From Paramecium sonneborni (taxonomy: Eukaryota > Ciliophora > Oligohymenophorea > Peniculida > Parameciidae): a DNA stretch of 64,000 bases. A model generated the notes under the pieces. It ran no database searches. It had not been told where the DNA came from and saw only the letters and a program-made list of their open reading frames with translations. Positions 23,697-34,455 of this stretch are shown here, in pieces. Position 1 is the first letter of the stretch. Every line of letters begins with the position of its first letter. A program made the position numbers and the translations under genes. The stretch covers positions 40,301 through 104,300 of the forward strand of contig CAJJDN010000117.1 in assembly GCA_905182985.1 (NCBI GenBank). Direction: 5' to 3'.

Positions 23697-24875
23697 ATGA
23701 AGTATATTAAAATGGCTGATATTTTTGGAGTTTAATTTAAACAAGAAATACATTTTCAAGAAAAAGTTTAAAAATCAGTTTTAGGAGGAGTATTATTAAT
23801 TATTGTAACACTTGTGAGTCTTGGTATTTTATATATATAATGGATTAATGGAAGAATTCTAATATCCTACCAAAATCGACAAATACGATAAAGGCTGAAA
23901 ATTATTCATCTATATTATTTAGTAATGAGCATCTTTTTGAATTATGTTATTGGAAGTACTAAGATGATGTAATTGATCCATTTAGAACTACTGATAATAT
24001 TTTAATGCCAATTGGAATTTATATAATTGCTGGAATTCCTTAAAAGCCCTTTTCTTTGTTAAGTAATTCTTCAACACTATCAACCTACAAAAGTAATTTA
24101 ATTTATGTCGAAAACTTGAACATAATTTAGAATAGTGATTTTAATCCTTTATTTAACTAAACAAAAGAATTGCTTATTGTTATTACTAAATGTAATAAAT
24201 ATTTGTTATCTGAAAATTAAACTTGTGCAAATGATGATGAAATTGAAAATTTCTTTATTTAATAAAGTAAGGTCTTAAATTTTTGGATTAATACTAAGTA
24301 TTTTAATCCAAAAAATTAAATTTTTGATGTAGTAAAAAAATAATATTATTTATCATTTGAAAAAGAAAGAGCATAATAAATATAATTAATTTTGAAACAA
24401 TAAAAAACTATCGTTGATACAGGAATCTTATTTGGAGACTTTGAAGAATAAAGTTATATATTTGATGCTCAATTTTTAATGAGTACTATCTCTAGTGACT
24501 TATTTTACAAATTTATTCATATGGAAACATTTTTAGCATTTACAATAAGATTAGATCCATTCTCTTATGATACTTAAATAGTTTATCCTAAACTTGGTGA
24601 ACTATTAGCATAAGTAGGATCAATTGTTAGTATAATAATGATGGTATAGTATGTAGCCTATTTTTACAATGAGTATTTATTATAAAGTTCCCTTGTTGAG
24701 AATGTTTTAAGAAGTTACATTATCAATTATGATTCACTCAAAGAATCTTCATTAAAATCTAATTAAGTTACATTTACTAAATTATAAAAACTAGCTAAAG
24801 AAAAGTTAGTATTTACTAACATTATAAATGAACTATCAAGGATTTAATTATTTTTATTCAAAAATTTTGACAGTA
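23697..24875 (+). pseudogene. Two-membrane-segment protein, left contig copy (frameshifted, truncated by gap)
   Basis: Paralogue of the gene at 13063-14499. The frame opens with MKYIKMADIFGVQFKQEI and a membrane segment, but at about 23856-23858 the frame changes: one base is missing relative to the frame that then runs to the gap (NILPKSTNT, NILMPIGIY, IPQKPFSLL). The shift sits exactly where the 1,018-bp duplicated segment begins, so it is probably a contig-joining error, not a mutation. The copy stops at the N run at 24876. The true gene is most likely the first 53 codons here plus the frame at 24916-26130. Confidence 0.75.
23858..24875 (+). repeat. 1,018-bp direct repeat, left copy
   Basis: Matches 24916-25933 base for base as far as read by eye. 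The two copies are separated only by the 40-N gap. It ends at the gap edge, as expected if two overlapping contigs were placed end to end. Confidence 0.9.
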
Positions 24876-24915
24876 NNNNNNNNNNNNNNNNNNNNNNNNN
24901 NNNNNNNNNNNNNNN
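24876..24915. other. Assembly gap, 40 N
   Basis: Run of 40 undetermined bases between the two copies of the 1,018-bp segment. The size is probably nominal. Confidence 0.98.
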
Positions 24916-25933
24916 TCTAATATCCTACCAAAATCGACAAATACGATAAAGGCTGAAAATTATTCATCTATATTATTTAGTAATGAGCATCTTTTTGAAT
25001 TATGTTATTGGAAGTACTAAGATGATGTAATTGATCCATTTAGAACTACTGATAATATTTTAATGCCAATTGGAATTTATATAATTGCTGGAATTCCTTA
25101 AAAGCCCTTTTCTTTGTTAAGTAATTCTTCAACACTATCAACCTACAAAAGTAATTTAATTTATGTCGAAAACTTGAACATAATTTAGAATAGTGATTTT
25201 AATCCTTTATTTAACTAAACAAAAGAATTGCTTATTGTTATTACTAAATGTAATAAATATTTGTTATCTGAAAATTAAACTTGTGCAAATGATGATGAAA
25301 TTGAAAATTTCTTTATTTAATAAAGTAAGGTCTTAAATTTTTGGATTAATACTAAGTATTTTAATCCAAAAAATTAAATTTTTGATGTAGTAAAAAAATA
25401 ATATTATTTATCATTTGAAAAAGAAAGAGCATAATAAATATAATTAATTTTGAAACAATAAAAAACTATCGTTGATACAGGAATCTTATTTGGAGACTTT
25501 GAAGAATAAAGTTATATATTTGATGCTCAATTTTTAATGAGTACTATCTCTAGTGACTTATTTTACAAATTTATTCATATGGAAACATTTTTAGCATTTA
25601 CAATAAGATTAGATCCATTCTCTTATGATACTTAAATAGTTTATCCTAAACTTGGTGAACTATTAGCATAAGTAGGATCAATTGTTAGTATAATAATGAT
25701 GGTATAGTATGTAGCCTATTTTTACAATGAGTATTTATTATAAAGTTCCCTTGTTGAGAATGTTTTAAGAAGTTACATTATCAATTATGATTCACTCAAA
25801 GAATCTTCATTAAAATCTAATTAAGTTACATTTACTAAATTATAAAAACTAGCTAAAGAAAAGTTAGTATTTACTAACATTATAAATGAACTATCAAGGA
25901 TTTAATTATTTTTATTCAAAAATTTTGACAGTA
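24916..25933 (+). repeat. 1,018-bp direct repeat, right copy
   Basis: Identical to 23858-24875. It begins immediately after the N run and continues without a break into unique 3' coding sequence at 25934, so the right copy holds the intact end of the gene. Confidence 0.9.
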
Positions 25934-26130
25934 CCTAAATCAGTAAGATTTCTTAGCTTTAGTTTCGAATACAAAATGAACTTAAGCCAGAATCCTTAGA
26001 AGGAATATTCTATTTAAACTCAAATAATAAGAATATAATAAATGAAGATGAGTTTTAAGAGTTGTTTAATGCATTTAATTTTACTCCATCATAAGAAAAA
26101 AAAGTAATGAATCTCGAGAATATCTCATGA
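24916..26130 (+). CDS. Two-membrane-segment protein, main part, 404 codons (5' end missing)
   Basis: Open from the first base after the gap (SNILPKSTNT) to TGA at 26128-26130, 405 codons, no intron. It contains the large extracytosolic region, the second membrane segment (VGSIVSIIMMVQYVAYFYNE) and a charged tail ending in NLENIS. Blocks shared with the paralogue at 13063-14499 include FCYWKY/LCYWKY, DTQIVYPKLGE, ELSRIQLFL. Its N-terminus with the first membrane segment is at 23697-23857. Combined length would be about 458 residues, near the 478 of the paralogue. Function unknown. Confidence 0.8.
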
Positions 26131-26736
26131 TAAATGATTGGAATATATTTAAAAAGACTATAAAAATCTAATAATTATATTCATATTATTTTAAAATTCT
26201 TTGATGAAACTAAATTATTTTTGATTTTATGAATAAATTAACTAAAAATTAAATAATAAATGAGATTTGATTCAAAAATCTTTTATGTGAAAATTCACCA
26301 TTCTTTATTAGACACTTGTTATGAATATTTAATTTATTGTGTGCAATTTATTATATTTTTATTATTAACAATTAATTGAATATATATATATTTAAATGCT
26401 ATGTTTTTGCTGAAAAATTCAAAATTCAGATTAATTTGACAAAATTATGATATGTAGTTATTTTAAAAAATTTTTAAGATATAGTTGAACGTTATTGGAT
26501 TTAAGATTTAAGAGTTAAACCAAAAATTTTTATTATTGTATATTTAAGCTGAAATAATTTTTTGTAAACTATGTATTTTAATTAATTTTAATATGGTTTG
26601 ATTAATATTATATTTTTAATTCTTTGAAATATATAATTTAATTTGAGAATTAAATATATTTTAAGAATTAATACTAAAGCATCATGAATTATTTGATAAA
26701 AATTACAGTATAATTAAATTGATATTTATTAATAAA
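26131..26736. other. Intergenic, no gene seen
   Basis: 606 bp of A+T-rich sequence with dense stops in every frame; no repeat or RNA gene noticed. Confidence 0.5.
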
Positions 26737-27249
26737 ATGAATAAATAATTTAACAAAACTTCTCCATCTGAAATATTTCTAACAGCATAAATAAAATAAG
26801 CATAAACAGAAGATTCTTTAGATTAAATAAAATAAATAAGTTCAATTAATTTAGAGAAAGAGCTCGATGAATGGAATGATGAATAAGAAACTTACGATTT
26901 AATAAATGAAGTTGAATATAAAATGTTAAACTTTAGATCAGAATTACGAAGAGAAAGAGCAGAAATAGAATCAACAAAATCGTAATAGAAATTGTTAGAA
27001 ATAGTTGCTCAATCTAAAATTAAATAGACGGAAGCATCATTAAAATTTACAGTAGAGGCTTTAGAAAATAAGTTTATTAGATAGTAGGGTACAACTAATG
27101 GATATGTGGAATATATTTAATAATCTATAGCTTAATAAAAAAAAGAAGATGCTTCAATTAATCACTATATGAAATTACTTGAAAAAAGAGTAGAAGCTTT
27201 AGAATTTGAATTGGGAATTGAAAATGTTAATTAATAATAAGAGTTATGA
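26737..27249 (+). CDS. Coiled-coil protein, 170 aa
   Basis: Single exon, 171 codons with TGA. Helical throughout, with charged heptads (LNFRSELRRERAEIESTKSQ) and no globular domain. Resembles short structural coiled-coil proteins; family not recognised. It lies 70 bp upstream of the Myb gene on the same strand. Confidence 0.72.
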
Positions 27250-27318
27250 GAAATATTCCTAAAAAACGTATTATTACTTGATTTGATTGTTGATATATAA
27301 TATATTGATAAAAATTAA

Positions 27319-29585
27319 ATGTAAATCGAGTTTGATTAATACTTAACATTGTTAACTAATTTGGAAGAAGAAACTGTTAAAAAGATTAGAGAGTTATATC
27401 TTTTGGTTGAAAATAATAAATCTGAAACAACAAAGTGGACTGATTCTGAAAATAAACTATTAAAGTGTTTGATACAAACTTATTGTAGTAATTAAAACAT
27501 AATCCATTTTCATGTACCTGACAATGTTTGGAATATAGTTTCGAAATTGATTAAGAAATCAGTAATGGATTGTAGATAACAGTTAGAAAACTTAAAAAAA
27601 TTAAGATTTCATTAACAATAATGGACCAAAAATGAGGATGATGTATTAAAGGAAATTTGTAATTAGTATACATCATAAAATAAGTAATTTGATTGGAGTG
27701 AAATTGCAAAAGAATTATCTTAAAAATGTAATTAATCTACAATAAAGTTGACAAAAAATGTAAGAAATAGATGGATTAATAAATTAAATCCTCAAATTTA
27801 AAAAGGTCCTTGGGATACAAATGAAGAGATTGAATTCATGAGAAATCTATTAAATCATGGAAAAAATTGGTAAAATATTTCATTAGAAATGAAAAACCAA
27901 AGAACTGAGAGTTCTGTAAAAAATAGATACTTTAGTATTTTAAAAAAGCTGGAATTTAAAGAAATTTAATTATTAGATAAATAATAAATTGAAAATGAAC
28001 TTTAAAAACATAATATAAACTAATTCAATAAAGTTGATGAACTTGGATAACAAGAAATCAGCTTTATTTTATTTTATTTAAATGAACTTAACTTGAAGAA
28101 AAATAAATAAAATGCTAATTAATAAAATTATCAAAGAGAAAGTGATGTTAAAAAATAAGAAGCTCCTCCTATTGAATTAAATAATCGTTAAAAAAAAAAG
28201 ATTAAAGCATCTAAAAAATCAAGTAATTCACATGCTTCTAATATATTGGAGAAAGTGTTAAAACAATATTAGTAAGATTAAATAATAGATTATAACAAAA
28301 TTAAGGAGCATTATTAGGATGTCGTTGCTAAAAAAGGAGAAACTCTTGAATTAGATGATGAATTGCTTAGTGATTCAGAGAATTTATCTGATGTTTAATT
28401 TGCAATAATGAATAAAGATTCATAAAATATACATGTATTTCCAAAGAATTAACTCAAAGCGGTTATGGAAATAATAAAGTAAAAAAAAGAGAGTAAAAAA
28501 GATTGTAAAAAAGAATAAACACAATCATAACTGAAATAACAAATCCCTATAGATGGAAATTAAATGATCAATTAAAAATAGTAACAAATTTAAAAATAAA
28601 AAGAATAAGTACCACAATAAAATTAATAACATTAATAAATATAACATCAATTTAATTAGCCTACTTCAGAACAATAAATAAATTAATAACAAAATTTTTA
28701 CTAATAATAATAATAATAGTAATTATTGTAATAATAATAATAACAATTGTATTAATAATAGTAATAGCAATTTTATTAACAATAATAACAATAACAATAA
28801 TAACAATAATAACAATAATAATAATAACAATAATAATAACAATAACAATAACAATAATAATAACCGTTCTATCAAGTTCTATATCCAAATTTTTTATATC
28901 CTTAGATGTAAATGCAACCAATAACTTAAATACCAGTTATGGGTGCTCAAGTAATGGGACAAATACCAGGATAAATGATGGGTCCTATGCCTGGATAAAT
29001 GATGATATAAATGCCTCAATAAATGATGGGATAATTAAATGGATAACTACAAGGATAAATGGCAGGTTAGAATATTTAATTGGTTTCTGCTCTTCCAGGT
29101 TAAATGTAATAAATAATGTAACCTTTAAATTAATAAATGGCAGATCAATTTCAAAATATTATGCAACAACATTAAAGTTCTAATAGTCAAAATAATTAAT
29201 AGTAAAAGGTATAATAGAGTGAATTGAATTAGATGTAAATGCAATAGGTATCTCCTATTGGTATACCACAATAATAATATATTCCATTAATGTATATAAT
29301 TTTGAAATAGTTAGGTTTCCTCCTTAAGCTCTTTATCCATAATAACAGTTCTAATAGATGGGTTAATAAACAAATTAATAGAATGGTAATTTGAAAGAAA
29401 TGTTTTAATAGACATCTTAATAATAGATGCCTACAATGAATTATGGAATGCAAATGATGCCTCAATTTGGTGGTGATCAATACTTTCAGTTAATGAATAT
29501 GAACCAAGGATTTTAATTAAAGTAGCCTAACTACTCTTTTGTGAAACAAGAGTTGGAAGACTAATAATAGAAAAATAATAAATGA
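27319..29585 (+). CDS. Myb-domain transcription factor with Q-rich tail, 747 aa
   Basis: Probable DNA-binding regulator. Three Myb/SANT repeats: a weak first one at about residues 38-92 (KWTDSENKLL), a second at 103-155 (QWTKNEDDVLKEIC, DWSEIAKEL, VRNRWINKL) and a third at 160-208 (KGPWDTNEEIEFMRNL, NWQNISLEM, SSVKNRYFSIL). The tryptophans and the R-[NH]RW recognition helices are present in repeats two and three. A long linker, a polyglutamine tract (about 457-515) and an M/G/P/Q-rich C-terminal third follow, typical of activation regions. One intron, 29292-29314 (23 nt), moves the last exon into the M/Q-rich frame; total 748 codons. Confidence 0.88.
28690..28865 (+). repeat. Polyglutamine tract encoded by TAA/TAG/CAA
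   Basis: Low-complexity stretch inside the Myb gene. It is almost only TAA, CAA and TAG triplets, all Gln here, interrupted by a few F, Y and L codons. The mixture of three codons makes it a degenerate rather than perfect trinucleotide array. Confidence 0.85.
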
Positions 29586-29867
29586 TATATATTTTAAAAA
29601 AATATTGTTCTGAATCTTATAAATTTCATAATTTTTGTTATAATAAACTAGATTAGCATACAATTAATAATAATATATATGATGAATATAATAACTTTAG
29701 ATGATATTTTTTAATTTACAAAAAATTTAATATTAAATGAGTAATAATAAATTCATAAAAAGATATTCAATAAAATATCATAAAATGTTATTATTTTGAG
29801 TATTAATCTTGTTTGAATATGTTATTCAAGAAATTTAAATATTATATAATTTTTTTGTTAACTTAGA

Positions 29868-31105
29868 ATGAAATGTTATGAAAATAAACCAGCTTCCTAA
29901 TCTTATTAATTTCTTGACAAACTAGGAGAAGGGTATGTATATGATTTTGAAATAATAAGTTCCTTTGGATATATATGGAAAGTGAAGCATATTTCAACTG
30001 GTCAAATATATGCTTGTAAATTAGTAAAGAATTCGATGAAGAAGGAGAAAACCTTATTATAAAGAGAAATAAAGATTTTGTATTTATTAAAGGGAAAGAA
30101 AGGTATAAGATAGATTTGATAAATATAGGTTTTCCTTAATTAATAACATCTGGGTAGGATCATAAAAATACTTATTTTATAATGAATTTGCTAGGAGATA
30201 ATTTAGAATAAGTGAGAATAAAGTGTGGAAAATTCGATACTACAACAATATTGAATACAGGCTAATAAATGATTTTATTATTAAAAGAGCTACATAACAC
30301 TAATATAATCCATAGAGACATTAAACCAGAAAACTTTGTTGTTCTTAAAGATAAGCTATATTTGATAGATTTTGGATTGTCTAAACTATTTATTTAAGAA
30401 GGAAAACACTTAGAATTTAGAGAAAATAAAGGAATGATAGGAACCGCTCGTTATGCTTCCATTAATGCATTAAAAGGAAATGAATAATCAAGAAGAGATG
30501 ATCTTGAATCAGTTGGTTATTTACTTATATATTTATTTATGGGTACTCTACCATGGAATAATATTATGGCTGAAGACAAAACAATAAAATATTACAAAAT
30601 TTAAAGAATGAAAGAGGCATTTAAACCAGAAGCCTATTTCAATTTACCACCTGAATTAAGTAAATATATTGAATATGTTAAACGTTTAAAATTTGATTAA
30701 AAACCTGATTATGAATTCTTAGAGAACATGTTTAAAAGAGGGGAAGATCTTACTAGAAGTCCGAAACTGTAAATTTAATAAACTCAATTATAAATTAAAT
30801 CAAATTTATTGCATTTAAAAACTATTGATAGAACTTAATGTTTCACTTCTAGAAAATCATCAAATCAGTAAGAAAATACAAGTAGAAGAATAACATTTGA
30901 AGATTTGAGTTCAGCTGGTGCTGATATTATTGAAGAACTTGATTAAAACGAAGGCATTCAATTAAAAAATTTATCAGTTGGAATTAAATAACCATAAACA
31001 ATTAAGAGAACAAATAAAATAAGAACAGGCTCAGATTAAATATTTGAAATCGAAAATAAACTTAAACCCAACTAACTACCAATTTCCTTAAAACAATTAG
31101 AATGA
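29868..31105 (+). CDS. Casein kinase 1-like protein kinase, 394 aa
   Basis: Serine/threonine kinase of the CK1 group. Glycine loop [22 protein letters not shown] lysine, GIPQ-like [14 protein letters not shown], catalytic loop [18 protein letters not shown], and the CK1-specific [10 protein letters not shown] and [13 protein letters not shown] replacing the usual APE motif. The domain fills about residues 15-290; a 100-residue S/T/Q-rich tail follows. All catalytic residues are present. Introns 29933-29959 (27 nt, inside the glycine loop) and 30103-30128 (26 nt) give 395 codons. CK1 genes are very numerous in Paramecium; the specific role is unknown. Confidence 0.92.
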
Positions 31106-31796
31106 ATTCTTTTAGTAATACATTATATTTTACTAAAGAAATTTATATATATTATAATGAATTCATATAACAACTATATATATACATATGTGAAATTTCT
31201 TTGCAAAATCTTTTCGAATAAACATTACCTTTTGATATTAAACTAAAATAGTTTAGAATGATATTAAAAATGTCTGAAATTCACATATTACATATTACCA
31301 AGTTATAAATTAATGTTAATTTTATTACTTTATGTTATCTTCATAAAATAAGAATATATTATTCAATTTTTTAAAGCCAAAATCAAAGTTATTCTTACAT
31401 AAAAGAGCTAGATATTGAAATATAATCAAAATTAAACAAAAGTAGCTTAAATAATTAGTTATATATCTAAATTATTCTAACAATACTAATCATTCTAAAT
31501 ATAAAATTATGTAATAAATTATTATAATATTTATTATATTATATAGAATTACCAAAAGATACAGTTTCTTAATTGAATAAAATGGAACACCATGAACAGA
31601 TTGAGAAATAGTTGATTAAATTTTTTTAATGATAGAATAAAAGCTTGGCTGAGAAAGTGAAGGAAAAATACGTTTGAAGGGTTTAAAATAGAAAATAGAA
31701 AAATCTTTAGTATTTAATCAAAATAGTGTTTAAGTAAAATATTATATATACTCCTGATTTTTTGAGGAGAATTTTTTTATTTTTAATTTAAATTTG
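31106..31796. other. Intergenic with a possible small gene relic
   Basis: 691 bp, A+T-rich. A short plus-strand frame near 31540-31675 (MEHHEQIEKQLIKFF, then TGA, then QNKSLAEKVKEKYV) keeps one frame across a single TGA. It may be a decayed or misread small gene; too short to call. Confidence 0.35.
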
Positions 31797-34349
31797 ATGG
31801 ATAATATAATTTAAAAAGGCAATTACATAATAAATTTACAGGACGTAGTAGCTTAAGGAGTGAGAGGAACAATATTGAAATGTAAAGAGAGAAATCGAGA
31901 CGAATAATTATGTGTGAAAATAATTAGCAAGACCCCTAATTATGTAAATTTGGAGAATGAAAATAAAGTTTTAAAGAAACTGAGATAATAAGAAGAAAAA
32001 CATCCAAATGTTCTTAGAATATATGATATCACTGAAGATGATAAAAATTATTTTGTTTTCACAGAATTATGTGATATGAATCTATAGAAATTGTTCGAAT
32101 AATAATAGAAAAGTGAATGGTTTACAATAGAGCAAATATAAGATTATATTGGTCAGATAGTAAGGGGATATTAATATATAAGAAGCTTAAAAATAATTCT
32201 AAGAGATTTATCGCCAAAAAGCATCTTAGTTAAGAAACTTTCAAATAATAGAATTTTGTTAAAGGTATAAAAAATATATAAAATAAATAGATAGCAGATT
32301 TTGGTATTAGTCGTATTACTGAAGATGGATATGCAGAATCTCGAACAGGAATCCCATTATTTGCTGCTCCAGAAATATATCTTAAATCTGAAAATTAATA
32401 AAGATATAATGATTCATGTGATATCTATTCTGTAAGAATTATTCAATATTCTTTAAAAGCTTGGAATTATTCTCTATATAATGTGTTATAAAGGACAAAA
32501 ACCTTACAAAATAAATAATTTTGATGATCTAAAATAGTTCCATGAAAAATTGAAATTAAATGGTTTTCAATGTCCGAACAATGCTTATTGTCCTTAAGAT
32601 ATTCGTAATTTAATAGAAAAAATGATTATTCATAATTCAGAAGCCAGATTATCATGGGATTAGTTGGATAGAAACTTTACTTAAAAATTTATAATTTTAC
32701 AAGACATTTATTTTGTAGATCTATCAAAACCTTTTGGTTCAGGAGCATAAGGAATAACTTATGATGCATTTAATTTATAAACTTAAGAATAATTAGTTTG
32801 TAAAACTATTTAAAATAAATATTATGGAAGTTCAAGAGAAATCTAAATTTTTGAGTAATCTAAAGGAAAATTTCATGATAATGTAATCAAAGTTTTTTAA
32901 ATTATTAAATAAACAGAATATACTTACCTAATTATGGAAAAATGTGACATGAATTTACAAACTTATTTTTAATAGAGAGTTTAAAGTCAAAACTGTTTAT
33001 AAACTAGGGAAATTATTGAAATATTATACTAAATAGTAGAAGGATACTGCTTCCTTAAGAAACTTGGAATAATTCATAGAGATTTAAAACCAGAGAATAT
33101 TGTATTAAAATTGAACTAAAATAATGAATATATTGTTAAAGTATTATTATTGTTAAACTATCAATAGATCATAGATTTTGGAGTCGGTAAAATTATTGGA
33201 AAAGATGTTACAGCTACTGAAGCTGGAACTCCAAAATATTCTGCCCCAGAAGTACTATTATCAGGAAAACCTTATGATTATTAATGTGATATCTTTTCGG
33301 TATTTTTTACTATTAATCTCTAGTTAGGTGTAATTTTACATTATTTAGCATTTTAAAGATTTCCTAAAGTTATCAATAGCAGAAGTGATCTTATTGAATA
33401 TGTCAGAACTTTAGAATATCAACCATTTGTAAGTTCAAATCACGAGGTATTATCCTAATAAAATTAGAATCCTTTAATCCCTGAACTTATTAATAAAATG
33501 TTAGCCTTTGATCCTGCAAAAAGAATTACTTGGGATTAATTACAAGTTCATCAAATATTTGACAATGTCAAATCAAAATAACCAAAACAAAATCAAATTC
33601 AAATTCAAATACAAAATCAAATTCAAAATCAAAATCCACCTAAACTTTTATAAGAGCAATTTCTCTAAACAAAATAAATTCCATAATAACCGATTCCATA
33701 GGGCAATTCTGAGATATATTTATATATAGCTTCTATCCAAACTTTTGCATTTAGAATATTTACTCAATTTGATGAGTTCTAAAAGGAAAATTTAACAATG
33801 TATGATGAAATATTTCTGTTGAAATAATTTATTCTAAGATTCAGCATATTATGTTTAATGGCTATTTAATAACTATAAATTAATAATTTTATTATTTTAG
33901 ACGGAGTGGAATATAAAATAAATTAACTTAATACCTTCTAAAACTGGTCAAAAGAATTTAATTTAAATTAATTAAAAGCTTAAAATAAAGATAAGTTTGA
34001 TAACTTAAAAACAGCATAAATCACCAATAAAACGGATATTATTGTTTAAGGAGAGTATTTCTTAATGTAACTTTCTAATTAGGTGCAATAAAATTAAAAT
34101 TTTAATTTTTTGCAAAGTCATAAATATTTTAATATGTTTTATCAACAAATTAGAGTTGGTTTTTTGAATTCAAATTTACCTATTAAGAATAAATTCTTTT
34201 TGGAAAAGTTTTCAATTATTTTTTTAGAATATCCAATTAAAAATTATTCAATTTTTTAGGAGTAAAAATTAGATTAAAAGATAAACTAAAAAATATTTAT
34301 TTAAGAATAAATGGAAATCTTTATTGACAATCAATTAAAAAAGAATTGA
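31797..34349 (+). CDS. Tandem kinase: pseudokinase followed by active-type kinase, 815 aa
   Basis: One frame carries two protein kinase domains. Domain 1 (about residues 15-280) has a loose glycine loop (AQGVRGTIL), CVKIISK lysine and IADFGISRI, but its catalytic loop reads LRDLSPKSILV: the HRD His, the Lys and the Asn are replaced, so it is probably inactive. Domain 2 (about 288-550) has FGSGAQGITYDAF, VCKTI, IIHRDLKPENIV, IIDFGVGKI and TPKYSAPEV, a complete active set. A 260-residue Q/N/F-rich tail follows. The order is pseudokinase then kinase, as in JAKs and plant tandem kinases, though not related to them. Introns 32265-32290, 32442-32469, 33141-33167 and 33300-33323 give 816 codons; no stop or start separates the domains. 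Confidence 0.88.
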
Positions 34350-34455
34350 AAATTTAAATTAATTTTTTGTAATTTAACAAACAAATTTTTTCAATAATTT
34401 ATATTATTAATAATCAAAAATAATGATTCAAAGTATAAATTCTTAGTAGGTTTAA

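Noticed and set aside
28661..28921. Minus-strand frame of repeated I and V
   Set aside because: Antisense shadow of the polyglutamine tract in the Myb gene.
31751..31769. Small perfect inverted repeat CTCCT...AGGAG
   Set aside because: Only five base pairs around a T-rich loop; no bacterial-type terminator is expected in a ciliate and it has no other support.
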